Positions 1 through 5,609 of a stretch of 5,609 nt of DNA are shown here, in pieces; position 1 is the first letter of the stretch, and each line of letters starts with the position of its first letter. The stretch is from positions 1 through 5,609 of the forward strand of contig QMKT01000131.1 of assembly GCA_003646505.1 (NCBI GenBank), written 5' to 3'. The translations under genes were made by a program, and so were the position numbers. The DNA is from Campylobacterota bacterium (GTDB taxonomy: Bacteria > Campylobacterota > Campylobacteria > Campylobacterales > Sulfurovaceae). A model generated the notes under the pieces. It was not told where the DNA came from, ran no database searches, and saw only the letters and a list, made by a program, of their open reading frames with translations.

Positions 1-329
1 AAAATGAAACAAACTACACCACATACTTACATGGTGAAGCTGTAGCCATAGGTATGATCATGGCAAATGCCTTGGCTGTTGAACTTGGAATGTTTACAGA
101 TAAAGAGGCAGATGCGGTCAAAGCTCTTTTGGAAAAATCTTCTTTACCCACTGAGTATGTGATCAAAGATGTAGATGCATTTTATGAGCATTTCTTTTTA
201 GATAAAAAATCTGCAAAAGGGAGTATCAAGTTTATTCTTCCTCAAGGCTTGGGACACAACAAAATAGTCTCTGACATTGACGAGAGTAGGGTTAAAAAAG
301 TACTTGCCGGTTTTAGGGAGAAAAAATGA
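1..329 (+). CDS. aroB: 3-dehydroquinate synthase AroB, C-terminal part (5' end outside window)
   Basis: AroB converts DAHP to 3-dehydroquinate, the second step of the cytoplasmic shikimate pathway, using NAD+ and a divalent metal. Only the last 108 residues are visible, reading from base 3 without a stop; the family is usually about 340-360 residues, so roughly two thirds lie upstream. The visible part opens with NETNYTTYLHGEAVAIGM: the LHGEAVAIGM block is the AroB signature, and its His (bases 30-32) corresponds to the last of the three metal ligands (Glu, His, His). The C-terminal helical domain follows, and the end shows the typical ILPQGLGHNKIV...DI strand region (near bases 231-280). An internal ATG at 54 is only a methionine inside the conserved block, not a start. 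The stop TGA overlaps the next start as ATGA, so translation is probably coupled to the downstream channel gene. Family identification is secure; the start cannot be seen. Confidence 0.95.
   Translation, partial: NETNYTTYLHGEAVAIGMIMANALAVELGMFTDKEADAVKALLEKSSLPTEYVIKDVDAFYEHFFLDKKSAKGSIKFILPQGLGHNKIVSDIDESRVKKVLAGFREKK
315..320 (+). promoter_or_regulatory. Shine-Dalgarno for the MscS-family gene
   Basis: AGGGAG lies inside the last codons of aroB, 5 bases before the ATG at 326. It supports this start, which also gives a well-formed signal peptide and an ATGA stop/start overlap. Confidence 0.75.
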
Positions 330-1978
330 ATTTCAAAAACCTGATTATCGCTTTTTCTCTGTTATCAGCAACGGCATCTTTTGCTACATCTATCGCTGAA
401 CAGAATAGTACGGTAGAAGTTAAACAGGAAGAGATGAGTATTAAGCAACAGATAGAACAACTTCTCATTCAAAAAGCAACCATAGATGATGACATTTTGG
501 ATAATAATATCTGGACTAAGATCTATAGTAATTACCACACCTATATTGTACTAAAAAAGCAGGCAGGCCCACTAAACGCGAAGATCAAACGTTTAGAGAA
601 CATGAAGCAACTCACGAAGAAACAAGTAAAACAATTAGAAGAGTTTAAAGGGACTCAAGTGACACTTTTTAGTAAACTTCAACTCCTTAAAGAATATGAA
701 AAAGATCCTTTTGAAAAGTTTCTAACACCGCCTGTTATAGATAAAATACCTAATGTAGAAAGTCCTTTCTCTATCATCGGTGCCATATCGTATTACGAAA
801 AACTTGAATTAGATATGGAAGAGTACAGTAATAGATATACATCGCTAGAGTTAATTCTTGAAAAATTTAAAGAGAAGAAGGACATCCTTAAAAATCTTTT
901 AGAGTTAGATCCCAAAAATGAAGAATTTATTGAAAATAAAGAAGTTGTTGAAGACCAAATTAAAACATTTATCCCTATTATTGAAATATTTCAAACAACT
1001 AAAAATGTACATAGTAAAAAAATTGATGAAATTAAACTCAATCTAAAAAGTGATGTTCAAAGAGAGGTAGAAAGAGCTATGGGTATAGGAGCGATCATTC
1101 TATTATTTATCTTTTTGTTATTCTTTATCAAATATCTTGTTAAAAAATATATGTCAGACAATGATCGTTTTTACACCATTAACAAAGCACTCAACATCTC
1201 CTTTATGACAATATTTATTTTTATACTTTTATTTGCATATATAGAAAATGTCTCTTATTTGGTAACTATTCTTGGTTTTGCTTCTGCTGGTATTGCTATT
1301 GCCATGAAAGATTGGTTTATGTCCTTGATGGGATGGGCTACTATTGTAATAGGTGGAGCTATCCATGTAGGAGATAGAGTAAAATTTGTCCGTGATGGAG
1401 TAGAGTATGTTGGTGACATTGTCGATATATCTATGCTGCGTATGACCATGCATGAAGACATTACACTGACAACGACGATACATAACCGTAGAGCAGGGCG
1501 TATTATGTTCATTCCAAACAATTTCATATTTACTGATATGATAGCCAATTATACACATGCCGGTTTGAAAACGGTTTGGGATGGTATAGACTTTATGGTG
1601 ACCTTTGACTCTGATATGCATAAAGCTTCACAGATAGCTAAAGAGATCACAAAGAAGTATTCTAGAGGATATACGGAGATCACAAGAAAACAACTCAACA
1701 AGCTTAGGAGTCAGTATAGTATGAAAAATACGAATGTTGAACCGCGTATCTTTACTTTTATTGAGCCTTACGGTATGAAAATATCTGCCTGGTACCTGAC
1801 AAACTCTTATGCGACATTGACACTCAGATCTACGATATCTGCAGAGATCATAGCACGTATACAAGCAGAAGATAATATACATCTTGCCTTTCCTACACAG
1901 TCTCTATATATGGATAAACCAGTACCCAAACCAATGCCTAACATGGATGATGTACTCATTTCAAAAGGAAGTAGATAA
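326..1978 (+). CDS. MscS-family mechanosensitive ion channel with long N-terminal helical region
   Basis: This is a probable inner-membrane channel that opens under membrane tension to release solutes during osmotic downshock. Residues 1-20 look like a cleavable signal peptide (basic start, hydrophobic core, SFA before the likely cut). Residues about 33-250 are highly charged, Lys/Glu-rich and predicted helical or coiled-coil, probably periplasmic. Membrane segments appear at about 253-272, 289-307 and 311-345. The last is the small-residue pore-helix region (GFASAGIAIAMKDW) running into GGAIHVGDRVKF, the usual MscS pore/beta-domain junction. The beta domain contains RIMFIPNNFIF (393-403), and the cytosolic domain ends with FPTQSLYMD (522-530), close to the MscS FPTQ motif. 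At 550 residues it is about twice the size of E. coli MscS (286), the excess being mostly N-terminal. Its gene lies between aroB and mtaB with overlaps of 4 and 1 bases. Family membership is clear; gating and ion preference cannot be read from sequence. Confidence 0.92.
   Translation: MNFKNLIIAFSLLSATASFATSIAEQNSTVEVKQEEMSIKQQIEQLLIQKATIDDDILDNNIWTKIYSNYHTYIVLKKQAGPLNAKIKRLENMKQLTKKQVKQLEEFKGTQVTLFSKLQLLKEYEKDPFEKFLTPPVIDKIPNVESPFSIIGAISYYEKLELDMEEYSNRYTSLELILEKFKEKKDILKNLLELDPKNEEFIENKEVVEDQIKTFIPIIEIFQTTKNVHSKKIDEIKLNLKSDVQREVERAMGIGAIILLFIFLLFFIKYLVKKYMSDNDRFYTINKALNISFMTIFIFILLFAYIENVSYLVTILGFASAGIAIAMKDWFMSLMGWATIVIGGAIHVGDRVKFVRDGVEYVGDIVDISMLRMTMHEDITLTTTIHNRRAGRIMFIPNNFIFTDMIANYTHAGLKTVWDGIDFMVTFDSDMHKASQIAKEITKKYSRGYTEITRKQLNKLRSQYSMKNTNVEPRIFTFIEPYGMKISAWYLTNSYATLTLRSTISAEIIARIQAEDNIHLAFPTQSLYMDKPVPKPMPNMDDVLISKGSR
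1965..1971 (+). promoter_or_regulatory. Shine-Dalgarno for mtaB
   Basis: AAGGAAG sits within the 3' end of the channel gene, with the AGGA core 8 bases before the mtaB ATG at 1978. Together with the TAATG stop/start overlap it fixes this start. Confidence 0.7.
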
Positions 1979-3228
1979 TGCAAAAAAAAGTCTATTTTAA
2001 AACTTTTGGTTGTCGTACAAATCAGTTTGATACGCAAGTTATGATGTCTAAACTTAAAGACTATGAACTTACAGAGAATGAACTAAATTCTGATTACATT
2101 GTTGTGAACTCATGTACTGTAACCAATAGTGCGGACTCTTCTGTGCGTAACTACATTTCATCTATGAAGCGAAAGAATCCAGATGCAAAAGTTGTACTTG
2201 CTGGTTGTGGTTCACACTCCAAGGGAGAGAGTCTTTTTGAGGACAAAAAAGTCTTTGGAGTTATTGGACATTCAGAAAAAGAGAATATCAATGCTGTACT
2301 CAAAAATGAAGAACCTTTTTACCAGATAGGTGATCTTGAACATATAGATTCGACTATTGTTGAAGAGTTTATAGGAAAAAGCAGAGCCTTCATCAAGATC
2401 CAGGAGGGATGTGATTTTAGATGTTCTTATTGTATTATCCCTGCTGTACGAGGTGATGCACGTTCCCATAAAGAAGAAACCATCCTGGAGCAGATCACAA
2501 AACTTGCTTCAAATGGTTTTGGCGAGTTTATACTTACCGGAACCAACGTTGGGTCTTATGGTCAGGACCACAACACTTCCATGGCGAAACTGCTTAAAAA
2601 AATGTCTATGATACGGGGTGTACGGCGTATACGTATAGGGAGTCTTGAACCTATACAGATAGATGATGAGTTTATGGAATTACTAAATGAACCTTGGATG
2701 GCCAGACATATGCACATTGCATTACAGCATACCAGCGATAAAATGCTCAAATTGATGAATAGACGTAATGAGTATAAAACCGACTTGGAACTTTTTCATA
2801 AAATTGCCGCAAGAGGATATGCTTTAGGAACAGATTATATTGTGGGGCATCCCGGTGAAGATGAAAAAGAGTGGAGCGAAGCTATGCAAAGGGTCAAAGA
2901 ACTTCCACTCACGCACGTACATGCATTTTCATACTCTAAACGAGATAACACAGTATCTGCCACAATGAAGCCAGAAGTGAGAGGAAACATTGCCAAGGAT
3001 CGTCATCGTGAATTGACTGCTATTATCAAAGCTAAGAACTTTGCTTTTAGACGTGATCATACACAAAACCTTGAAGTATTACTTGAAAATGGAAACGATG
3101 GTGTCCATCATGGATTTGATCAGTATTTCAACAAAGTCTCTGTTAAAAGTGATCAAGACTTGAGTTCAAACTGGGTACTTTTAAATGATGTGGAGGTGAC
3201 CAATGAAGGCAACAAAGCGCAAATTTAA
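1978..3228 (+). CDS. mtaB: tRNA (N6-threonylcarbamoyladenosine(37)-C2)-methylthiotransferase MtaB
   Basis: MtaB is a cytoplasmic radical-SAM enzyme that adds a methylthio group to t6A37, giving ms2t6A in tRNAs that read ANN codons. The N-terminal MTTase domain carries the three ligands of the auxiliary 4Fe-4S cluster: C12 (FKTFGCRTNQ), C46 (NSCTVTNSAD) and C77 (LAGCGSH). The CTVTNSAD form separates MtaB from MiaB and RimO. The radical-SAM cluster motif is C145-x3-C149-x2-C152 (GCDFRCSYCIIP), followed by VRGDARS. Further family blocks are TGTNVGSYG (187-195), GSLEP (221-225), LQHTSDKMLKLMNR (249-262; many relatives have LQSGSD) and TDYIVGHPGE (285-294). Residues about 363-411 form a TRAM-like RNA-binding domain. 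The 416-residue length is normal. The start overlaps the channel stop by one base, and the 3' end overlaps the FtsH-like gene by 26 bases. All catalytic cysteines are present, so the enzyme should be active. Confidence 0.93.
   Translation: MQKKVYFKTFGCRTNQFDTQVMMSKLKDYELTENELNSDYIVVNSCTVTNSADSSVRNYISSMKRKNPDAKVVLAGCGSHSKGESLFEDKKVFGVIGHSEKENINAVLKNEEPFYQIGDLEHIDSTIVEEFIGKSRAFIKIQEGCDFRCSYCIIPAVRGDARSHKEETILEQITKLASNGFGEFILTGTNVGSYGQDHNTSMAKLLKKMSMIRGVRRIRIGSLEPIQIDDEFMELLNEPWMARHMHIALQHTSDKMLKLMNRRNEYKTDLELFHKIAARGYALGTDYIVGHPGEDEKEWSEAMQRVKELPLTHVHAFSYSKRDNTVSATMKPEVRGNIAKDRHRELTAIIKAKNFAFRRDHTQNLEVLLENGNDGVHHGFDQYFNKVSVKSDQDLSSNWVLLNDVEVTNEGNKAQI
3192..3198 (+). promoter_or_regulatory. Strong Shine-Dalgarno for the FtsH-like gene, inside mtaB
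   Basis: GGAGGTG is a near-consensus ribosome-binding site embedded in the mtaB coding sequence, with its GGAGG core 6 bases before the ATG at 3203. It is the best such site in the window and decides the start despite the 26-base overlap with mtaB. Confidence 0.85.
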
Positions 3229-4879
3229 GACCCCTGTACTTCATACAAAAAACATTAAGGTTATCGCAGGTTTATTGATAGTACTGGTAGCACTGCTTGC
3301 TTTTGGAACACTTAGAGATGCCGACACACTCATCACACATGAACAAGCCAATGCACTTTATACCAAAGATAAAATACAAAAAGTGATTGTAGACGGATCT
3401 TATATTCGTCTCAAAACAGATAATGAAAGCTATAAGATCTATAAGGATGCCATCAATAAAACAGCATTTTTCACTAAATACCCTGTAGAGGTACGTGAAG
3501 AGAACAGTTATGTGTATGATTTCATCTTTTTACTTATTATCCTTGCTGCTTTTGTTTTTTTATTCCGATTTATGAAACAAAGCAGACTACAGCAACTTAA
3601 AGACATTAGAGCAGTAAATAAAGCAGGGGATGACCCTAAAAACGAGCCTGTACAGGCATTAACTTCCAATGTTACATTTAAGGATGTCGCGGGTATTAAA
3701 GATGTAAAAGAAGAGCTTGAAGAGATCATTGATTTTCTTAAAGAACCGCAAAAATACCGTGACCTTGATATTCGTTTGCCTAAAGGTGTTTTACTTGTAG
3801 GACCTCCCGGTGTAGGAAAGACTCTCATGGCTAAAGCAGTAGCAGGAGAAGCAAATGTACCTTTCTTCTATCAGAGTGGTGCTTCTTTTGTACATATTTA
3901 TGTCGGTATGGGAGCAAAGAGGGTTTCTGAGCTTTTCAAAAAAGCCAAACAGACGGCACCCAGTATCATCTTCATAGATGAGATAGATGCTGTGGGTAAA
4001 AGCCGTGGTGAATTTAGAAATGATGAGAGAGAAGCCACACTGAACCAACTGCTTACAGAGATGGATGGTTTTGAAGACAGTTCGGGTGTCATTGTTATAG
4101 GTGCAACCAATAAGATAGAGATGCTTGATGAAGCACTGCTCAGAGCAGGGCGTTTTGATAGACGTATACATATTTCTCTTCCTGATCTGGAAGACAGAAT
4201 TCAAACACTTGCACTCTATCTTGCACATAAACCAAACAAGGTTAACATTGAGAATGTAGCACGTATGACCGTAGGGTTTAACTCTGCAGCGCTTGATACG
4301 CTTACCAATGAAGCAGCAATTTTTGCCATGAGAGAAGGCCGTACAGTAGTAGAAACCTCTGACTTTGAAGCAGTCAAAGAGAAAGTGTTGCTTGGCAAAC
4401 GAAAGATCCTTTCTTTTACAGAAGAAGAGCGAGAGATACAGGCGGTATATCAGGGAGCCAAAGCGGTTATGGCCACATGGTTAGATATTGAGTTTGATAA
4501 AATAGGTATAGTTAATACTCGTCTACTTATACAGGAACATGAGATCCTTTCAAAAAGTCAACTTCTCTCACGTATTAAAATGTATCTTGCCGGAAGCATT
4601 GCTACAAAAATGCATTACAATGAGCAGTTTACGAATGCTGCCTCTGACATAGCCCAGGCCAAAGAAGTTATTTCAAAAGTCATTTATGAGTATGTTATGA
4701 GTGATAACTTTATAGTTACCCCACAGCAGAAAGATGATCTTTTACGAGAATCTGTCTCCGAAGTGACCACACTGCTTAAAACACTTGATAAGGCACGTAA
4801 AGAGGTATCTGAGTATTTACTTACCCATGAAAATATAACGGCTGAAGAATGTAGAGTGATCTTAAGGAAAATATTTTAA
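3203..4879 (+). CDS. FtsH-like membrane AAA+ ATPase lacking the HEXXH protease motif
   Basis: This is an FtsH homologue with the family's full domain plan but a lost peptidase site. It has TM1 (about residues 18-36), a periplasmic stretch of about 70 residues, TM2 (about 107-123), then a cytoplasmic AAA+ module: FKDVAGIKDVKEELEEI (159-175), Walker A GPPGVGKT (200-207), pore loop YVG (233-235), Walker B IIFIDEID (255-262), sensor 1 IGATN (299-303) and arginine fingers in ALLRAGRFDRR (311-321). Active FtsH next carries HEAGH, whose two His bind zinc. The aligned place here (AVYQGAKAV, 414-422) reads YQGAK, so both His and the catalytic Glu are gone. D482 in NAASDI aligns with the third zinc ligand. 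It is 558 residues against about 610-660 for typical FtsH. The reading frame is intact and motor motifs are kept, so this is not simple decay. I infer an ATP-driven membrane unfoldase or a partner of the real FtsH, as with plant FtsHi proteins. Its start is set by a strong site inside mtaB. Confidence 0.93.
   Translation: MKATKRKFKTPVLHTKNIKVIAGLLIVLVALLAFGTLRDADTLITHEQANALYTKDKIQKVIVDGSYIRLKTDNESYKIYKDAINKTAFFTKYPVEVREENSYVYDFIFLLIILAAFVFLFRFMKQSRLQQLKDIRAVNKAGDDPKNEPVQALTSNVTFKDVAGIKDVKEELEEIIDFLKEPQKYRDLDIRLPKGVLLVGPPGVGKTLMAKAVAGEANVPFFYQSGASFVHIYVGMGAKRVSELFKKAKQTAPSIIFIDEIDAVGKSRGEFRNDEREATLNQLLTEMDGFEDSSGVIVIGATNKIEMLDEALLRAGRFDRRIHISLPDLEDRIQTLALYLAHKPNKVNIENVARMTVGFNSAALDTLTNEAAIFAMREGRTVVETSDFEAVKEKVLLGKRKILSFTEEEREIQAVYQGAKAVMATWLDIEFDKIGIVNTRLLIQEHEILSKSQLLSRIKMYLAGSIATKMHYNEQFTNAASDIAQAKEVISKVIYEYVMSDNFIVTPQQKDDLLRESVSEVTTLLKTLDKARKEVSEYLLTHENITAEECRVILRKIF
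4864..4868 (+). promoter_or_regulatory. Possible Shine-Dalgarno for the BioV-like gene
   Basis: AAGGA lies in the last codons of the FtsH-like gene but 13 bases from the ATG at 4882, longer than ideal. Reinitiation after the stop at 4877-4879, only 2 bases upstream of the start, may contribute to expression. Confidence 0.45.
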
Positions 4880-4881
4880 CT

Positions 4882-5421
4882 ATGAAATATTTTAATGGTT
4901 TTTCTTTGCAGAATGAAGAAGAACTTTTTAGCCAATATCTTATCAACAGTGACTACTGTGTTGCAGGCTTTAGTTTTGGAGCACAACAGGCACTTGAATA
5001 TACTTATCAATCTAAAAAGCGTATAGAGAGACTTATCCTACTTTCTCCAGCCTTTTTTCAGACACAAAAACCCTCTTTTACACGTACACAGTTACGTTAC
5101 TTTGAAGCAGGGCAGGAAGCGTATGTTCAACAGTTTCTCTCTAATGTTAGCTACCCTTCAAACACAGACTTATCTTCCTACTTAGAAGTAGCAACAAAAG
5201 AAGAACTTGAAGCACTATTGACCTATACTTGGGATAAAAAGAAGATACAAGAGGTACTTGACAGAGGTACAACAATTGAAGTATTCTTAGGCGAGGATGA
5301 TAAAATTATTTGCTCTAAAGATGCCTTTTATTTCTTCGCTTCTTTAACAACCACTTATTTTATGAAATCTGTGGGGCATGTATTAAAGCCTAAAGAAAAA
5401 TTAGAAGAAGCATTAACGTAG
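4882..5421 (+). CDS. bioV: Small alpha/beta hydrolase, probable pimelyl-ACP methyl ester esterase BioV
   Basis: This is a 179-residue alpha/beta hydrolase. The nucleophile elbow is GFSFGA, with Ser31 in G-x-S-x-G. LILLSPAFF (51-59) is the next core strand, GEDDKII (137-143) supplies the likely catalytic Asp (D140 best placed), and VGH (164-166) the catalytic His. It is much shorter than BioH-type esterases (about 255 residues): it lacks the N-terminal strands with the HG oxyanion region and starts almost directly at the elbow. The opening MKYFNGFSLQNEEELF, the GFSxGA elbow and the total length resemble, from memory, Helicobacter BioV (about 170 residues), which frees pimelyl-ACP from its methyl ester late in biotin precursor synthesis. 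No other biotin gene is visible here, so the substrate is inferred; the hydrolase fold and triad are clear. It is the last gene of the block, 2 bases after the FtsH-like stop, and is followed by a terminator. Confidence 0.7.
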   Translation: MKYFNGFSLQNEEELFSQYLINSDYCVAGFSFGAQQALEYTYQSKKRIERLILLSPAFFQTQKPSFTRTQLRYFEAGQEAYVQQFLSNVSYPSNTDLSSYLEVATKEELEALLTYTWDKKKIQEVLDRGTTIEVFLGEDDKIICSKDAFYFFASLTTTYFMKSVGHVLKPKEKLEEALT

Positions 5422-5435
5422 TAAAGTATACTACG
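5417..5435 (+). repeat. 7-bp inverted repeat across the bioV-like stop codon
   Basis: CGTAGTA (5417-5423) and TACTACG (5429-5435) are perfect inverted repeats separated by AAGTA. The left arm contains the TAG stop at 5419-5421. No T-run follows, so it is not a classical terminator; it could be a transcript-end stabilising hairpin or chance. Confidence 0.55.
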
Positions 5436-5453
5436 ATGTAAAAACCATCCTAT

Positions 5454-5484
5454 AAAGAACAGCTTAAACCAATAGCTGTTTTTT
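5454..5484 (+). terminator. Rho-independent terminator of the aroB-bioV block
   Basis: AACAGCT (5458-5464) pairs perfectly with AGCTGTT (5474-5480) around a 9-base loop (TAAACCAAT), and a run of six T (5479-5484) closes it. The A-rich flank AAAG (5454-5457) pairs with the T-run, giving 11 bp including one G-U. It stands 32 bases after the last stop codon, the right place to end the operon. On the minus strand the stem survives but is followed only by a broken T-tract (TTCTTTA), so termination there would be weaker. Confidence 0.8.
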
Positions 5485-5505
5485 AGGACAGAGCTATCCT
5501 GTTTA

Positions 5506-5541
5506 ATTATTTGAGTATTTTGAAAAGAATATTCAAATGAT
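5506..5541 (+). repeat. 14-bp inverted repeat (hairpin) in the 3' intergenic region
   Basis: ATTATTTGAGTATT (5506-5519) pairs with AATATTCAAATGAT (5528-5541) over 14 positions around the 8-base loop TTGAAAAG. Two pairs are G-U when read as plus-strand RNA and would be A-C mismatches in minus-strand RNA. No T-tract follows. It may be a structured 3' or 5' untranslated element or a regulator site; its A+T content makes chance possible. The rest of 5542-5609 shows no supportable gene or clear promoter. Confidence 0.5.
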
Positions 5542-5609
5542 CAAATAGATACTAAAACAATATTTGGTCAGTGTTCATTAAAAACTCATTGTTTTCACAA
5601 GTGCTAAAA

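Noticed and set aside
54..329. A short complete gene starting at the ATG at 54
   Set aside because: The frame stays open to the window edge and the preceding residues are the AroB metal-site block, so this ATG is internal to a truncated aroB.
1255..1548. Minus-strand open frame of 97 codons inside the channel gene
   Set aside because: It lies wholly within the well-supported MscS core on the other strand, has no recognisable motif, and is explained as an antisense shadow; the same holds for the other minus-strand frames in this window.
2411..2611. Plus-strand 66-codon frame inside mtaB
   Set aside because: It overlaps the radical-SAM motif and adjoining domain of mtaB in another frame and has no domain of its own.
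1978..3228. Assignment of the methylthiotransferase as MiaB or RimO
   Set aside because: The CTVTNSAD block around the second cluster cysteine and the SLEP segment fit MtaB; MiaB usually has NTCSVRE and RimO NTCGF at the equivalent place.
3203..4879. Calling the FtsH-like gene a pseudogene
   Set aside because: The frame is uninterrupted, ATPase motifs are intact and a strong ribosome-binding site is present; only the peptidase active site is lost, which fits a functional pseudoprotease better than decay.
5552..5608. Possible 3' tail of a convergent minus-strand gene
   Set aside because: One minus-strand frame stays open from base 5608 to a TAG at 5552-5554, but 18 codons without a recognisable motif in A+T-rich DNA cannot support a gene.
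5500..5609. A promoter for a downstream plus-strand gene
   Set aside because: The stretch is A+T-rich, but I see no convincing -10/-35 pair; TAGATACT and similar strings are too weak to call.

Overview
The window is A+T-rich bacterial DNA carrying one dense, co-directional (+ strand) gene block with no spacers larger than 2 bases: the 3' end of aroB, an MscS-family mechanosensitive channel gene, mtaB (tRNA methylthiotransferase), an FtsH-like membrane AAA+ ATPase gene, and a small alpha/beta-hydrolase gene that resembles bioV. Gene content, order, base composition and protein style suggest a Campylobacterota (epsilonproteobacterial) chromosome, perhaps a Sulfurovum/Sulfurimonas-type organism. 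From memory, the same order is found in Helicobacter pylori (around HP0283-HP0287) and largely in Campylobacter jejuni (around Cj1008c-Cj1005c); I could not check this here.

Layout: 1-329 is the aroB C-terminal part, which lacks its start. 326-1978 is a 550-residue channel with a signal peptide, a long charged helical N-terminal region and a C-terminal MscS core. 1978-3228 is mtaB with all six cluster-binding cysteines. 3203-4879 is an FtsH homologue with an intact ATPase module but no HEXXH zinc-protease motif. 4882-5421 is the 179-residue hydrolase. The junctions are ATGA (4-base overlap), TAATG (1-base overlap), a 26-base overlap with a strong buried Shine-Dalgarno, and a 2-base gap. This arrangement implies a single transcript with translational coupling. 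A Rho-independent terminator at 5454-5484 closes the block. The remaining 125 bases contain no supportable gene but do hold a strong 14-bp hairpin.

Functionally the genes are mixed: aromatic amino acid precursors, osmotic protection, tRNA position-37 modification, a membrane unfoldase, and probably biotin precursor synthesis. There is no obvious single pathway, so this looks like an ancestral conserved housekeeping operon rather than an accessory or defence island. I see no mobile element, CRISPR array, tRNA or rRNA. The most notable item is the FtsH paralogue whose catalytic zinc site is destroyed while its ATPase motor is kept, suggesting an ATP-driven membrane unfoldase or an FtsH partner rather than a protease.
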